IMG/VR virus record: IMGVR_UViG_3300009149_002994
Location: 1 to 44,454 of that record
Length of the DNA: 44,454 bases
DNA from: a virus
Reading direction: 5' to 3' (one strand)
Numbering within the stretch: position 1 is the first letter of the stretch; each line of letters starts with the position of its first letter. Shown here piece after piece: positions 14,775 through 21,590 of the stretch. The notes beneath the pieces are model-generated. The model ran no database searches and was not told the origin of the DNA. It worked only from the letters and a program-made list of their open reading frames with translations. The translations under genes and the position numbers were made by a program.

Positions 14775-14886
14775 AAAAAAAACGCCGGGCATTAGTATCG
14801 AAACAGCAACTATATAGAGCAATATTTTCTGCAACATTCCCCGCGTTCAACGCGGATAAAAGTTAAAGTTGTGCCCGGCGCTTTTT
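14775..14886 (-). terminator. branched intrinsic terminator after the tRNA-like RNA
   Basis: On the minus strand TGCCCGGCG-type arms pair over a distance: the arm at 14872-14886 pairs with the arm at 14776-14791 (about 14 of 15 positions), enclosing about 80 nt that include a small CCGCG/CGCGG hairpin. The distal arm runs into eight T residues. It separates the tRNA-like RNA from the gene at 14756. Confidence 0.55.
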
Positions 14887-15130
14887 CACTTTTCAAAGGT
14901 GGGCAGGGCAGGATTCGATACCTGCATGAGCTAACTTAGGAGTCGTGGTCATCCTTAGCTCGGTGATGAAGCTTGGGTGAATACTTGGATTTTCGCTTGC
15001 ACGAAAGGGCCTTTGTGAGGCCCGACCAATCTGCAATAAAGTCTCGGCGTATTATCGCTATTTATTACAAAAGCCCGCCACGTTTACCGCGTCTCTATTC
15101 CGCCACCTGCCCATTATTCAATTTTCAAAG
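14882..15130. repeat. 17-bp direct repeats flanking the tRNA-like RNA
   Basis: TTTTTCACTTTTCAAAG (14882-14898) and TTATTCAATTTTCAAAG (15114-15130) match at 15 of 17 positions and bracket the tRNA-like element almost exactly. They may mark its insertion or be shared processing or promoter signals. Confidence 0.55.
14898..15112 (-). ncRNA. 215-nt tRNA-like RNA with long insertion
   Basis: The ends look like a tRNA: acceptor strands GGGCAGG (15106-15112) and CCTGCCC (14901-14907), then A and CC; a D-arm-like GCG/CGC with tRNA-Leu-like sequence; and a T arm GCAGG/CCTGC (14908-14925) with an 8-nt TATCGAAT loop. Between D and T arms lie about 160 nt with further helices, including GGGCC/GGCCC and GAGCTAA/TTAGCTC. 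No ordinary anticodon arm is evident. It has no G3-U70 pair and no clear ALAA-type tag frame, so a standard tmRNA is unlikely; group I intron core motifs were not seen. It could be an intron-bearing or decayed tRNA-Leu, or a new tRNA mimic. Confidence 0.55.
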
Positions 15131-15179
15131 ATGCCGGGGTTTAACGCCTCCCGTCGCGGGCGTTTTGGAGGGAGAAAAC

Positions 15180-16196
15180 TTAGGAATCTCCGAACGGCAC
15201 TTCGCCTGGCTCGACAGGTGGCCTGCGGTCAACAATATCTCTGCTCAAACATTCCGGTTCCGGGCAGACGCCTTTTAATTTGAACTTTTCAAAGTCCTTG
15301 TCGCAGGTTCTGCAGTAATAGCGCGGCTCAGTAGGTTCGTCCGGTTCTGGCAGGTCCGGCAAGCCGCCCACGTCGTTGTGCTCGGCGTTGTACTTCTCTG
15401 CGAACTCATCGAACTCATCTTTGGGTTCGTCGATGTAGAGTTCAGGCCGGTTCATATCGGACAGCCACTTGGCTACAGGATTTACCGCTCTCTTATCATG
15501 GGGGTATTCCTGTGTGTTTTCATAGCAAATAGCAGCTACTTTTTTCGGATCAACCCTCTTGCCGGGCTTCTGCGTCATTGCCTTACAGACCTCATTGATA
15601 AATCCCCATTCCTTTTCTGTCGGCGGACTGACTTGTGGGGCGGTTTTGCCCGGACCGTTGCCGTCGTCATCCCGTGTAGGAATGTTCCATATCATACATA
15701 GCAAATTTCTTCGACCGTAAGAAGCCGAAGACATTTTGCCGTGTATTTTGGTCATATTTGCGTTGCCCTTTAACCCCTTCCCATCCAACGGAACGTCAAG
15801 GTGGTAGGTTTCTTTGTGCCCCGCCTTGTGTAAAACATCTGCGCAAACCCGTATGTTTTCTGCGACACCCGTTTCGCCTTCGTAGTAAATAATAGAAAAC
15901 CCTTGTTCGGTGTATACAGGCTTCACCATTTCGATAACGCCATCAAGGCCAGCATACCAACTTTTTGTTTGCGGGTTGAATTTTGACTTTACAACAGACG
16001 CTATTTCTGATTGCACAACCGCAAAGTCAGAGGCAAAGACTTTCCTTGCTTCGTCAGCCTCGTGGCGAAAGTGCATTTCCAGCAGTTTCTCCATTCCAGC
16101 CGTGTCTATCTTGCCGTCGGACTGCTGTACCAATTTCCCAATCTGTATAATTGGCGATTCGGGCGGCTCTACTCTTTGTATTTCTTGCTTTGCCAT
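15180..16196 (-). CDS. erf: ERF family single-strand annealing recombinase
   Basis: This 338-residue protein carries the ERF domain in its N-terminal half: FASDFAVVQSEIASVVKSKF, the WYAGLDGVIEMVKPVYTEQG helix and the GNANMTKIHGKMSSASYGRR block. It would coat single-stranded DNA and anneal complementary strands in phage recombination, working with the exonuclease two genes upstream. The C-terminus adds a zinc ribbon (YYCRTCDKDF and CPEPEC, about residues 292-315). AAAGGAGTAATC precedes the ATG. Length is above the usual 200-250 because of the linker and zinc ribbon. Confidence 0.92.
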   Translation of the reverse strand: MAKQEIQRVEPPESPIIQIGKLVQQSDGKIDTAGMEKLLEMHFRHEADEARKVFASDFAVVQSEIASVVKSKFNPQTKSWYAGLDGVIEMVKPVYTEQGFSIIYYEGETGVAENIRVCADVLHKAGHKETYHLDVPLDGKGLKGNANMTKIHGKMSSASYGRRNLLCMIWNIPTRDDDGNGPGKTAPQVSPPTEKEWGFINEVCKAMTQKPGKRVDPKKVAAICYENTQEYPHDKRAVNPVAKWLSDMNRPELYIDEPKDEFDEFAEKYNAEHNDVGGLPDLPEPDEPTEPRYYCRTCDKDFEKFKLKGVCPEPECLSRDIVDRRPPVEPGEVPFGDS

Positions 16197-16198
16197 GA

Positions 16199-16426
16199 TT
16201 ACTCCTTTGGTATTGCAGTAAAATATCTGTTTCCTTTGTTGGACGGGCGGACAGTTGTACTATCAAATCCCATCTTTTCACCAAGACTTGCCCATGCCCG
16301 ATTAGCGTTTTCCTGTGGGCTACTTGGCGGTCGCCCCCCAACAATCATATAACGAACTGGCTTGGAAGCATCCAAAAGCACGTCAAGATTTTCTTGTGTC
16401 ATTTCGTAAGCCGTTCTCTTTGCCAT
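16199..16426 (-). CDS. small recombination-associated unknown protein
   Basis: The 75-residue product (MAKRTAYEMTQENLDVLLDA, then PPSSPQENANRAWASLGEKM) resembles a small phage protein often found beside single-strand annealing genes; the role is unknown. It ends 2 nt before the ERF gene and follows AGGAGAGAATC. Confidence 0.72.
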   Translation of the reverse strand: MAKRTAYEMTQENLDVLLDASKPVRYMIVGGRPPSSPQENANRAWASLGEKMGFDSTTVRPSNKGNRYFTAIPKE

Positions 16427-16435
16427 GATTCTCTC

Positions 16436-17077
16436 CTAAAATACGGGCTTCGTTAATTTTTCCAGCATCGCTTTCATTTCATCAACAAACATTACAATCT
16501 TGATGTGAAGTTCTTTGATATAGGCGTCGTCTCGGTCGAACCGGGCGTGCATACATGGCCTGCTTGGGTAGCGTGCATCGTAAAGAACGAAGTAGCAATA
16601 CTTTCGGCCCGTTACGAACAGCCCACCCTGCACCTGATCCCTGTACGTTTTTGAAAGGCTGCCGTAATCTATGCAATCCGCCTCTATGTAGTCCATGTAT
16701 GTTAAAAGCTCGGGGCACTTGATCTCAAGGGTAGCATCATCGCCCATCAAACCGTCGGGGCTAAAACCTATATCGTCATTGTATTCAATGAAACCTACTT
16801 GTTTAATTTCCTCCCTCATCAGGGCCGCGAAATAACATCGAGCTTCGTCCTCTGTCTCGGTTCCGTGGTCCATTGCACTATTGCCCTTGAACTTCCCAGG
16901 AAACGGGACCCCGTGGATTCTTTCATACACAAGTGCTTTCATATAATCTTTGCGAGTCTTACTGACGGCGGCGCCACGGCCACTTGAAACCGCCTTACTG
17001 AAATTGCTGGCGGTACACTTGCCCAGCCGGATGGCGTACCACTCATCGGAACCCTGTATGCAGTCGTGGATTATCAT
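16436..17077 (-). CDS. YqaJ-type viral recombinase / lambda-like exonuclease
   Basis: This 213-residue PD-(D/E)XK nuclease shows the YqaJ pattern: GSDEWYAIRLGKCTAS at the start, HGTETEDEAR (residues 71-80), the catalytic D108 in GFSPDG and E118-x-K120 in LEIK, and a QVQGGLFVTG helix. It would resect double-stranded DNA 5' to 3' and hand the strand to the ERF annealing protein, as lambda Exo does with Bet. GAGGACGCC precedes the ATG. Intact, of usual length. Confidence 0.93.
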   Translation of the reverse strand: MIIHDCIQGSDEWYAIRLGKCTASNFSKAVSSGRGAAVSKTRKDYMKALVYERIHGVPFPGKFKGNSAMDHGTETEDEARCYFAALMREEIKQVGFIEYNDDIGFSPDGLMGDDATLEIKCPELLTYMDYIEADCIDYGSLSKTYRDQVQGGLFVTGRKYCYFVLYDARYPSRPCMHARFDRDDAYIKELHIKIVMFVDEMKAMLEKLTKPVF

Positions 17078-17084
17078 GGCGTCC

Positions 17085-17831
17085 TCAGTAATTTATTATT
17101 ACGTGGGGGATAGAACCTTGGACGAGATCGAAAAGGACATTCTTGGAAACCTTGTGATCGCCAGTGCAACCATCAAGTGCATCAAGAACTTCTGCTTCGA
17201 CTTTTTTGCGGTGTTCCTCGTTCACAATCCGCTTGCGTTCAATCTCCGCCAGCCTGTCCTTTTCGGCCTGTACTGCTTCCGCCTCTTTGCGGACACGTTC
17301 TCTCTCGGCATCAATGGCATGTTGCTTTTCGTGTTCGGCCTCCCTAAGTGCTTTTTCGCGGGCTTCTTCGGCGATGCGCTTTTCGCGTGCGAAACGTTCA
17401 ACTTCCCGCTGCTCGGCTTCCTTTGCGGCAACTTCGGCCTCTCGCCGTTTCAGGTCCGCAAGATGGTCGGCGTAAGCCTTTTCTGTGGCGAGCCGCTCGG
17501 CCTCGACAATAGCTTCGGCGGCTGCACGTTTCGCGGCTTCGATGTCGTCCAGGGGCTTCATGCGGGCGTCGATTATCTTTTGGACACCTTCGGTCAATTC
17601 GTTTTTGATGGCGTCAACCTGCCGACCGAAAGTTACTGCCCCTTGCTTTGTGGTTTTGTGCAAATCAGCAATAGTGGTCTTGTGGCTCCGCAGTCGCCGG
17701 ACGTATGACCGGAGTTCTCTTTCGCCGTCCGCCGTCTTGTGGTCGAACACGAGCTTCGAGTCCTTTTCTTGCAACTCCGCTATTTGTGATTTGATCGGGT
17801 CAAATACTGTTAAACTCATTTCATCTGTCAT
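17085..17831 (-). CDS. long coiled-coil phage protein
   Basis: This 248-residue protein is mostly a coiled coil: residues about 75-215 are Ala-, Glu-, Arg- and Lys-rich heptads. N- and C-terminal globular parts flank it. Proteins of this type sit beside exonuclease and annealing genes in many phages and are sometimes labelled TolA-like only from composition. AAGGAGAATGAAC gives a strong ribosome binding site. A structural or bridging role in the recombination complex is inferred from position. Confidence 0.8.
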   Translation of the reverse strand: MTDEMSLTVFDPIKSQIAELQEKDSKLVFDHKTADGERELRSYVRRLRSHKTTIADLHKTTKQGAVTFGRQVDAIKNELTEGVQKIIDARMKPLDDIEAAKRAAAEAIVEAERLATEKAYADHLADLKRREAEVAAKEAEQREVERFAREKRIAEEAREKALREAEHEKQHAIDAERERVRKEAEAVQAEKDRLAEIERKRIVNEEHRKKVEAEVLDALDGCTGDHKVSKNVLFDLVQGSIPHVIINY

Positions 17832-17843
17832 TGTTCATTCTCC

Positions 17844-18077
17844 TTAAACAGGTTCCGGTTTACCAATATAAAACGCCTTTTCAATGTCAGCGCCGGAAAT
17901 GACCAGCGTAAACTTCACGCCGAGTACCCTTTCGCCACACTGCTGAATCGTGAAGGCAAGCCCATCCTCATCGATCCACTCTTTGCCGTCGAAATAGAAA
18001 CCCACACCGAGCGTATATTCAATCGCCTCGGCAGAGGCATGGCTGGCTTCTGCTAATTTGTTAAAATGCCAAGCCAT
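17844..18077 (-). CDS. 77-residue unknown protein
   Basis: AGAGAGGACAAA places the start at ATG 18077 (MAWHFNKLAEASHASAEAIE). The product is alpha/beta with a central GFYFDGKEWIDEDG turn. It is the first gene of the recombination block, downstream of the iteron-like repeats. No function is recognised. Confidence 0.65.
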   Translation of the reverse strand: MAWHFNKLAEASHASAEAIEYTLGVGFYFDGKEWIDEDGLAFTIQQCGERVLGVKFTLVISGADIEKAFYIGKPEPV

Positions 18078-18212
18078 TTTGTCCTCTCTTTTCGCCATTG
18101 CGGGCCGGGACATCCCTGTCCCTCCACTCCTCCCTGAGTTGCCCTAAGTTACGCGGCGCAAGCCGCAAACATTTTCGATCTTTCATAGCAAAGGTGGCTG
18201 GTAAGTGCTTGG

Positions 18213-18274
18213 TTAATCGGACTTCTCTTAATCGGGACTCGGATGTAATCACAATCGGATATTCGGATGTGACC
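18213..18274. repeat. tandem TCGG-containing direct repeats (operator or iteron-like)
   Basis: Two copies of about 23 bp begin AATCGG and share TCGGATGT eight bases later (about 18230-18252 and 18254-18274), preceded by a partial copy AATCGGACTTC (18215-18225). They lie in the 377-bp gap 18078-18454 between genes, about 140 bp upstream of the recombination block. The same gap holds a GCGGC-TTGC-GCCGC hairpin near 18160. Regulator-binding or origin function is inferred. Confidence 0.5.
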
Positions 18275-18306
18275 TGTAAATGGTTCTGCTATTCGGAGTT
18301 AGTTTT

Positions 18307-18449
18307 TTAGTGGTATCGAACCACAACATGATAATCAATCATATTCTCATCCAAGAGTTTGAAAGTTGCATTGACATTCCGAAACGTCTCCTGATTAGGG
18401 TTCAGGGCAGACCCTTTGCACTTCCGCCAGCCATATTTTCAAAGAGCAT
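18307..18449 (-). pseudogene. small frame interrupted by a -1 shift at AAAGGGT
   Basis: A frame from ATG 18449 (MLFENMAGGSAKG) meets TGA after 15 codons. The -1 frame is open from before that point to 18307 and reads like protein (QETFRNVNATFKLLDENM). The frames meet at A-AAG-GGT (18411-18417), which fits the X-XXY-YYZ rule for -1 slippage. Product after slippage would be about 47 residues. It may be a programmed shift, a broken gene or chance. ATG follows the preceding gene's stop by 5 nt. Confidence 0.35.
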
Positions 18450-18454
18450 CTTAA

Positions 18455-18775
18455 TCAGTCTTGCGTTTCCGGCGGGACATAATCTTCGTTGACGTCGCAC
18501 CCGTCAAATACTGATTCGACTTCCATTGTCCAGTTCGCTTGCTGAATAGCTGCATCGACGAGCCGGAGTCGTTTTGCAAGAAAATCATGTTCAGCCGTAA
18601 CCTGCCCAAGCGTCAGCCTGGGAACGAGGATAGTTGCTTCATCGATCCCATCAGCAGCAGATAACCGCTTAACATGGGTCTTAAACAATTTGTCCGAGGC
18701 CGACATAACCGGCGCGATATTATTGAGTCGCTGCTGTAACTCTTTGCGCCTGAGTAGTGCTTCTGCCAATTTCAT
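18455..18775 (-). CDS. DIP1984-like family protein
   Basis: The 106-residue product begins MKLAEALLRRKELQQRLNNI, the hallmark of DIP1984 family proteins, and continues as a long helical hairpin with a hydrophobic second helix (AEHDFLAKRLRLVDAAIQQA). The family is small, widely spread and of unknown function. AGGAGAACCAAA precedes the ATG. The acidic C-terminus is short. Confidence 0.75.
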   Translation of the reverse strand: MKLAEALLRRKELQQRLNNIAPVMSASDKLFKTHVKRLSAADGIDEATILVPRLTLGQVTAEHDFLAKRLRLVDAAIQQANWTMEVESVFDGCDVNEDYVPPETQD

Positions 18776-18828
18776 TTTGGTTCTCCTGATAAAAGTTAAA
18801 AGTTAAGTTTTTGTTGTCCCGCAAACGC

Positions 18829-18900
18829 TCAGACATTGCCGAGCTTCCAGATCAGGCCCCACAGCAGGACCGTCAGAATAATTGCTGCTATTAAGTTCAT
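18829..18900 (-). CDS. 23-residue single-pass membrane peptide
   Basis: The frame encodes MNLIAAIILTVLLWGLIWKL plus three residues, a single transmembrane helix. Its ATG overlaps the upstream stop as ATGA and AGGAGAATCAAA lies at the right spacing. It sits in the 121-nt gap between two larger genes. Its coupling makes translation likely despite the size. It could modulate a membrane protein or act in lysis timing; nothing more can be said. Confidence 0.6.
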   Translation of the reverse strand: MNLIAAIILTVLLWGLIWKLGNV

Positions 18901-19394
18901 TTTGATTCTCCTGATGACTCAGTCCATGTCAACAGCCGTCGGGCCGATTTATTAAGCTCCGGACTAACGGGCGGATGCGCTATGAGTACATGCCCTTTTG
19001 CTGCATTGACCATGTGTCGAACATGGTCCTTCGTCCTTTTGCAATCATCTTCTTTTGCATTGGGCAGGGTCGAGTCAATAGTAATTCTCGTAAGATGGTT
19101 GATTGCCCCATCTTTTAAGACTCCGATTTGTGGTTCTCCGTCCTCTTCCTTTGGTGATTCCAAATATGATATTGCTTTTGGAAACGCACTTTTGATTTTC
19201 TTACAGTGATACACAAAGGCTTTGCATTTTTCTGTATCAGTCCAATCTTCCAGTAAGAAATGAGCGATTTCTTCATAGATGTACCGTGACCCATACTTGC
19301 TATCTTCAATGCTGAAGGTTTTTTGCGCCAGAATAGCATCAGCGACTTTCTTGTACCATACAATCCGTTTCTTTTTACGCCGTCTTTTTGACAT
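18897..19394 (-). CDS. 165-residue unknown protein
   Basis: A protein with a strongly basic N-terminus (KRRRKKKRIVWYKK) and a helical body. Position next to the ParB-like gene (20-nt overlap) and the basic patch suggest a DNA- or RNA-binding partner, but no domain is recognised. AAGGAGAACAAAG precedes the ATG. Confidence 0.68.
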   Translation of the reverse strand: MSKRRRKKKRIVWYKKVADAILAQKTFSIEDSKYGSRYIYEEIAHFLLEDWTDTEKCKAFVYHCKKIKSAFPKAISYLESPKEEDGEPQIGVLKDGAINHLTRITIDSTLPNAKEDDCKRTKDHVRHMVNAAKGHVLIAHPPVSPELNKSARRLLTWTESSGESK

Positions 19395-20337
19395 CTTTGT
19401 TCTCCTTGATTTTCAAGTCATTGATTACTACCATCAATTTATCGCATTCCCGCATCAGCGCGTCGCGGGTATCCATATCTTCTATGTCGCTCAAGTTAGA
19501 CTTAATCCGTCCCAACCTGAGCCGTACATTTCGCAAATCATTGATTGTAATCTCAACATACTTATCCAGTGTCGGAGTTGGCTTCTTTGCTGCCAACCTA
19601 ACTTTCTTTCGTATCTTGGGTAGAGCGTGCTCTGCTACTACGTCTTCTATGCCCCTTCTCCCAACATCCTCTTTCGTTACTTGTTTAGCAATTTCTGTAT
19701 GTTTTGCTTTCGGGATTTTGTACTTGTTGACTGCTGCACGGAAATATCTAACGTGAGACATTGATTGTAATTGTTTGGCGGCATCAACAGAAATTCCATT
19801 TTCAGGCTCACTCAATATATTGAGCGCGGTTTTGACTTCGTTTTCGTTGTATAAGCCGCCGAGATAGTTCAAGATAGTAGTACGGCCTACGCCATGACCC
19901 TTAGTTTGCAAAAACTGGAACTCGTCAGTCCACAACATCTTGGTGTTTTCACCAAGATCTTCCCATGTGTTCTTCTCCAGAATATCTGCAAGCCTATCCC
20001 TGGCACTTTCCACATTCTGGATAATACCAACTGGAAGCATCCCCCATGTTTCATGGTTCTCCGCAAACATACGATGCAACATGTCATCATCAGAAAGGTC
20101 GTGCACCATACAATCTATTTCTTTGATACCCAATTCTTTAGCGGTTTGATGTCGATGGTGTCCGAACGCCATTTGATATTTGCCTTTTTTTGTTGGATGT
20201 TTGCGAACCAGAAGGCCACCCCAAAATCCATTTTCTTTGATAGATATTTTCAAATCTCTTATTTTTGTCCTGTCTAATGGATATTTAGTATAGTTTTTGA
20301 ATGGGTTCGCTTCCAAATCTTTGACTTTGATCTTCAT
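19375..20337 (-). CDS. ParB/Spo0J-type nuclease-domain protein
   Basis: The 320-residue protein has a ParB N-terminal domain (residues 1-100) with the GHHR motif at 59-62 (AFGHHRHQTAKELG), which in ParB binds CTP, followed by a helical DNA-binding-like region and a basic C-terminus. No ParA ATPase gene is in the window, so plasmid-type partition is unlikely to be complete. In phages such proteins act as transcription regulators, nucleases or methylation-linked factors. GGAAGGAAAAATAAC precedes the ATG. Confidence 0.85.
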   Translation of the reverse strand: MKIKVKDLEANPFKNYTKYPLDRTKIRDLKISIKENGFWGGLLVRKHPTKKGKYQMAFGHHRHQTAKELGIKEIDCMVHDLSDDDMLHRMFAENHETWGMLPVGIIQNVESARDRLADILEKNTWEDLGENTKMLWTDEFQFLQTKGHGVGRTTILNYLGGLYNENEVKTALNILSEPENGISVDAAKQLQSMSHVRYFRAAVNKYKIPKAKHTEIAKQVTKEDVGRRGIEDVVAEHALPKIRKKVRLAAKKPTPTLDKYVEITINDLRNVRLRLGRIKSNLSDIEDMDTRDALMRECDKLMVVINDLKIKENKDVKKTA

Positions 20338-20394
20338 GTTATTTTTCCTTCCGGCCTCTATGCAAACTACCCTGTCCCTTTTTTATTTCGCAAA

Positions 20395-20634
20395 CTACCC
20401 CTCTATGGGCCTTTTTTGAGATTCTGTGGCAATCTGATAGGGCCGGACTGCCCACAGTGGACACGATAAAGCCGGGCAATCCCGAACCGCCGACCGTTGC
20501 CAGTGGCAACAATCCAGACATCTGGCATTGACCGACGCCCGCAGGCTCTTGCCCTTGACGGCCCGGTCGTACACCTTTCGGAAAACTTGCGGGATTTGCT
20601 TGCGCTGGCGTATGATTTGTTCCTGTCGGTTCAT
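20395..20634 (-). CDS. small cysteine-rich phage protein
   Basis: AGGAGGCCACC places the start at ATG 20634, giving 79 residues: a basic N-terminus and a zinc-binding-like core (ARCLDCCHWQRSAVRDCPAL, then SCPLWAVRPYQ). This cysteine-tryptophan pattern recurs in small phage proteins of unknown role. It is the first gene of the early operon after the attenuator, so it may be the earliest product. An overlapping frame at 20339-20749 lacks a start site. Confidence 0.72.
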   Translation of the reverse strand: MNRQEQIIRQRKQIPQVFRKVYDRAVKGKSLRASVNARCLDCCHWQRSAVRDCPALSCPLWAVRPYQIATESQKRPIEG

Positions 20635-20755
20635 GGTGGCCTCCTTGCCAAAATAAGTGGCACGGCAATTCAAACTGCGCCGCTTGAACCACCGTGCCTG
20701 GAGGGAGAAAACTTTCTCTGTTTTTGCAATCCATTTGCAGAACATCCATGTACTT

Positions 20756-20802
20756 AAAAAAAAGGGCGGGTCGGCGACAATCGGTGGATTAGCCGCCGAC
20801 CC
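20756..20802 (-). terminator. intrinsic terminator in the early-operon leader
   Basis: On the minus strand GGGTCGGCG (20794-20802) pairs perfectly with CGCCGACCC (20768-20776). The 17-nt loop holds an inner AATC/GATT helix. The stem is followed by GCCC and eight T residues (20756-20763). It lies about 150 nt downstream of the minus-strand promoter and 120 nt before the first early gene, so the operon needs read-through or antitermination. Confidence 0.75.
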
Positions 20803-20919
20803 TAAACGATGCTCAAATCGTTTGGAAAACAATCTAACGTGTTGGTATTCTTCTTGGCGTGTGTTCTGAGCACCGTTTTTTATCCCTAAGAAACTTTTAT
20901 TTAGTTTCGTATTTTTTGC

Positions 20920-20948
20920 TTGACAGGGCCGAACTACTCTGTTACCAT
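20920..20948 (+). promoter_or_regulatory. rightward promoter in the control region
   Basis: TTGACA (20920-20925), a 17-bp spacer and TACCAT (20943-20948) form a sigma70-like promoter reading towards the gene at 21173. It faces and nearly meets the leftward promoter. Confidence 0.5.
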
Positions 20949-20957
20949 GATTTTCGC

Positions 20958-20986
20958 ATTTCAAACTCCACAGAAGGACCTGTCAA
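20958..20986 (-). promoter_or_regulatory. leftward early promoter
   Basis: On the minus strand TTGACA (20986-20981), a 17-bp spacer and TGAAAT (20963-20958) read towards the attenuator and the early operon. Both promoters share TTGACAGG, forming an inverted repeat across the region. Confidence 0.55.
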
Positions 20987-21126
20987 AAATCCTCAACACT
21001 CCAAGGCTCTTGCCAGCCCCTTCGTGTCAACCTTACCTGTAAATCTTACGCTACGTTTCCGTCGAAGTCAAACGTTTTCTGACGGATTTTTCGGTTCCGT
21101 AAGCAGTCCAACGGTTAAGTCTTTTA

Positions 21127-21153
21127 TTGACAAAGACTTGCAAAACGTAAATT
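21127..21153 (+). promoter_or_regulatory. proximal promoter before the gene at 21173
   Basis: TTGACA (21127-21132) and TAAATT (21148-21153) at a short 15-bp spacing lie just upstream of ATG 21173. A transcript from here would have a leader of about 15 nt with no Shine-Dalgarno. The stretch between 20990 and 21120 also holds repeated CCGTC/GACGG and CTTACG/CGTAAG half-sites that could be operators. Confidence 0.35.
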
Positions 21154-21172
21154 TTTTGTTTATTTTGGGATT

Positions 21173-21517
21173 ATGGTGAAAAGAGCAGATGAAAATTTGA
21201 GTAGGCCGGCAAAAGTGGCGTGCATGGAGATTCGACGGGCAACGGGAGTAGCCTATAAGCAGATTATCTCTGCTGGTATCTTGGCAATGCGTGATTTACC
21301 AAAAGAAGATTGGTTTGCCTATTTGGCCGCAGCCAATGATAAGGATGTTGCCCCTACGCCGGAGGAAGTATGTCGTTTATTTGTCTTACTCTCCGACGAC
21401 AAGAAGCCTGTGGCAATTGAGATGCTTCGGGGAACGGTCGTTGGAGATGATGCTGAAAAGACAGAAGCGCGCCAGCAACAAAAGCCGCGCTCGCGTCATC
21501 GCGCAAAAGGCGAGTAA
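21173..21517 (+). CDS. unknown protein in the control region (candidate regulator)
   Basis: The 114-residue product begins MVKRADENLSRPAK, with a helical central part (EIRRATGVAYKQIISAGILA), an acidic middle and a very basic glutamine-rich tail. It lies opposite the early operon, the place of a lysogeny or early regulator in lambda-like phages, but no clear helix-turn-helix can be claimed. There is no good Shine-Dalgarno. Its last 164 nt overlap a minus-strand frame with a strong ribosome binding site. Confidence 0.55.
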   Translation: MVKRADENLSRPAKVACMEIRRATGVAYKQIISAGILAMRDLPKEDWFAYLAAANDKDVAPTPEEVCRLFVLLSDDKKPVAIEMLRGTVVGDDAEKTEARQQQKPRSRHRAKGE

Positions 21518-21590
21518 TTGCTGCGATGTCTGATTCTTTTTGGAAATTATAGACATAGACGTCTTGAATTGCTCTGGCGGCGTCGCTCAT
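21354..21590 (-). CDS. unknown protein antisense to the control-region gene
   Basis: The 78-residue frame begins MSDAARAIQDVYVYNFQKE and has a GGGAGG site six bases before ATG 21590. The first 50 residues look like ordinary helical protein; the part overlapping the opposite gene is arginine- and proline-rich and less convincing. It may be real, or only its first half may be coding evolutionarily. Confidence 0.4.
   Translation of the reverse strand: MSDAARAIQDVYVYNFQKESDIAAITRLLRDDASAAFVAGALLSFQHHLQRPFPEASQLPQASCRRRVRQINDILPPA

Noticed and set aside
14757-14837. N-terminal hydrophobic extension of the gene at 14277
   Set aside because: It lies within the terminator stem-loop and has no start site, while AAAAGGAG serves ATG 14756.
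14898-15112. tmRNA with a peptide tag ending in a double stop near 15070
   Set aside because: The frame would begin only about 25 nt from the 5' end, lacks an Ala-rich tag end and the G3-U70 pair, and the RNA is too short for the usual pseudoknots.
18061-18186. 41-residue basic frame ending inside the gene at 17844
   Set aside because: No ribosome binding site at its ATG and it contains the strong start signal of the next gene; kept only as a possibility.
20339-20749. 136-residue minus-strand frame covering the small cysteine-rich gene
   Set aside because: No ribosome binding site, crosses the gene at 20395-20634 that has AGGAGG and a recognisable product, so it is a shadow frame.
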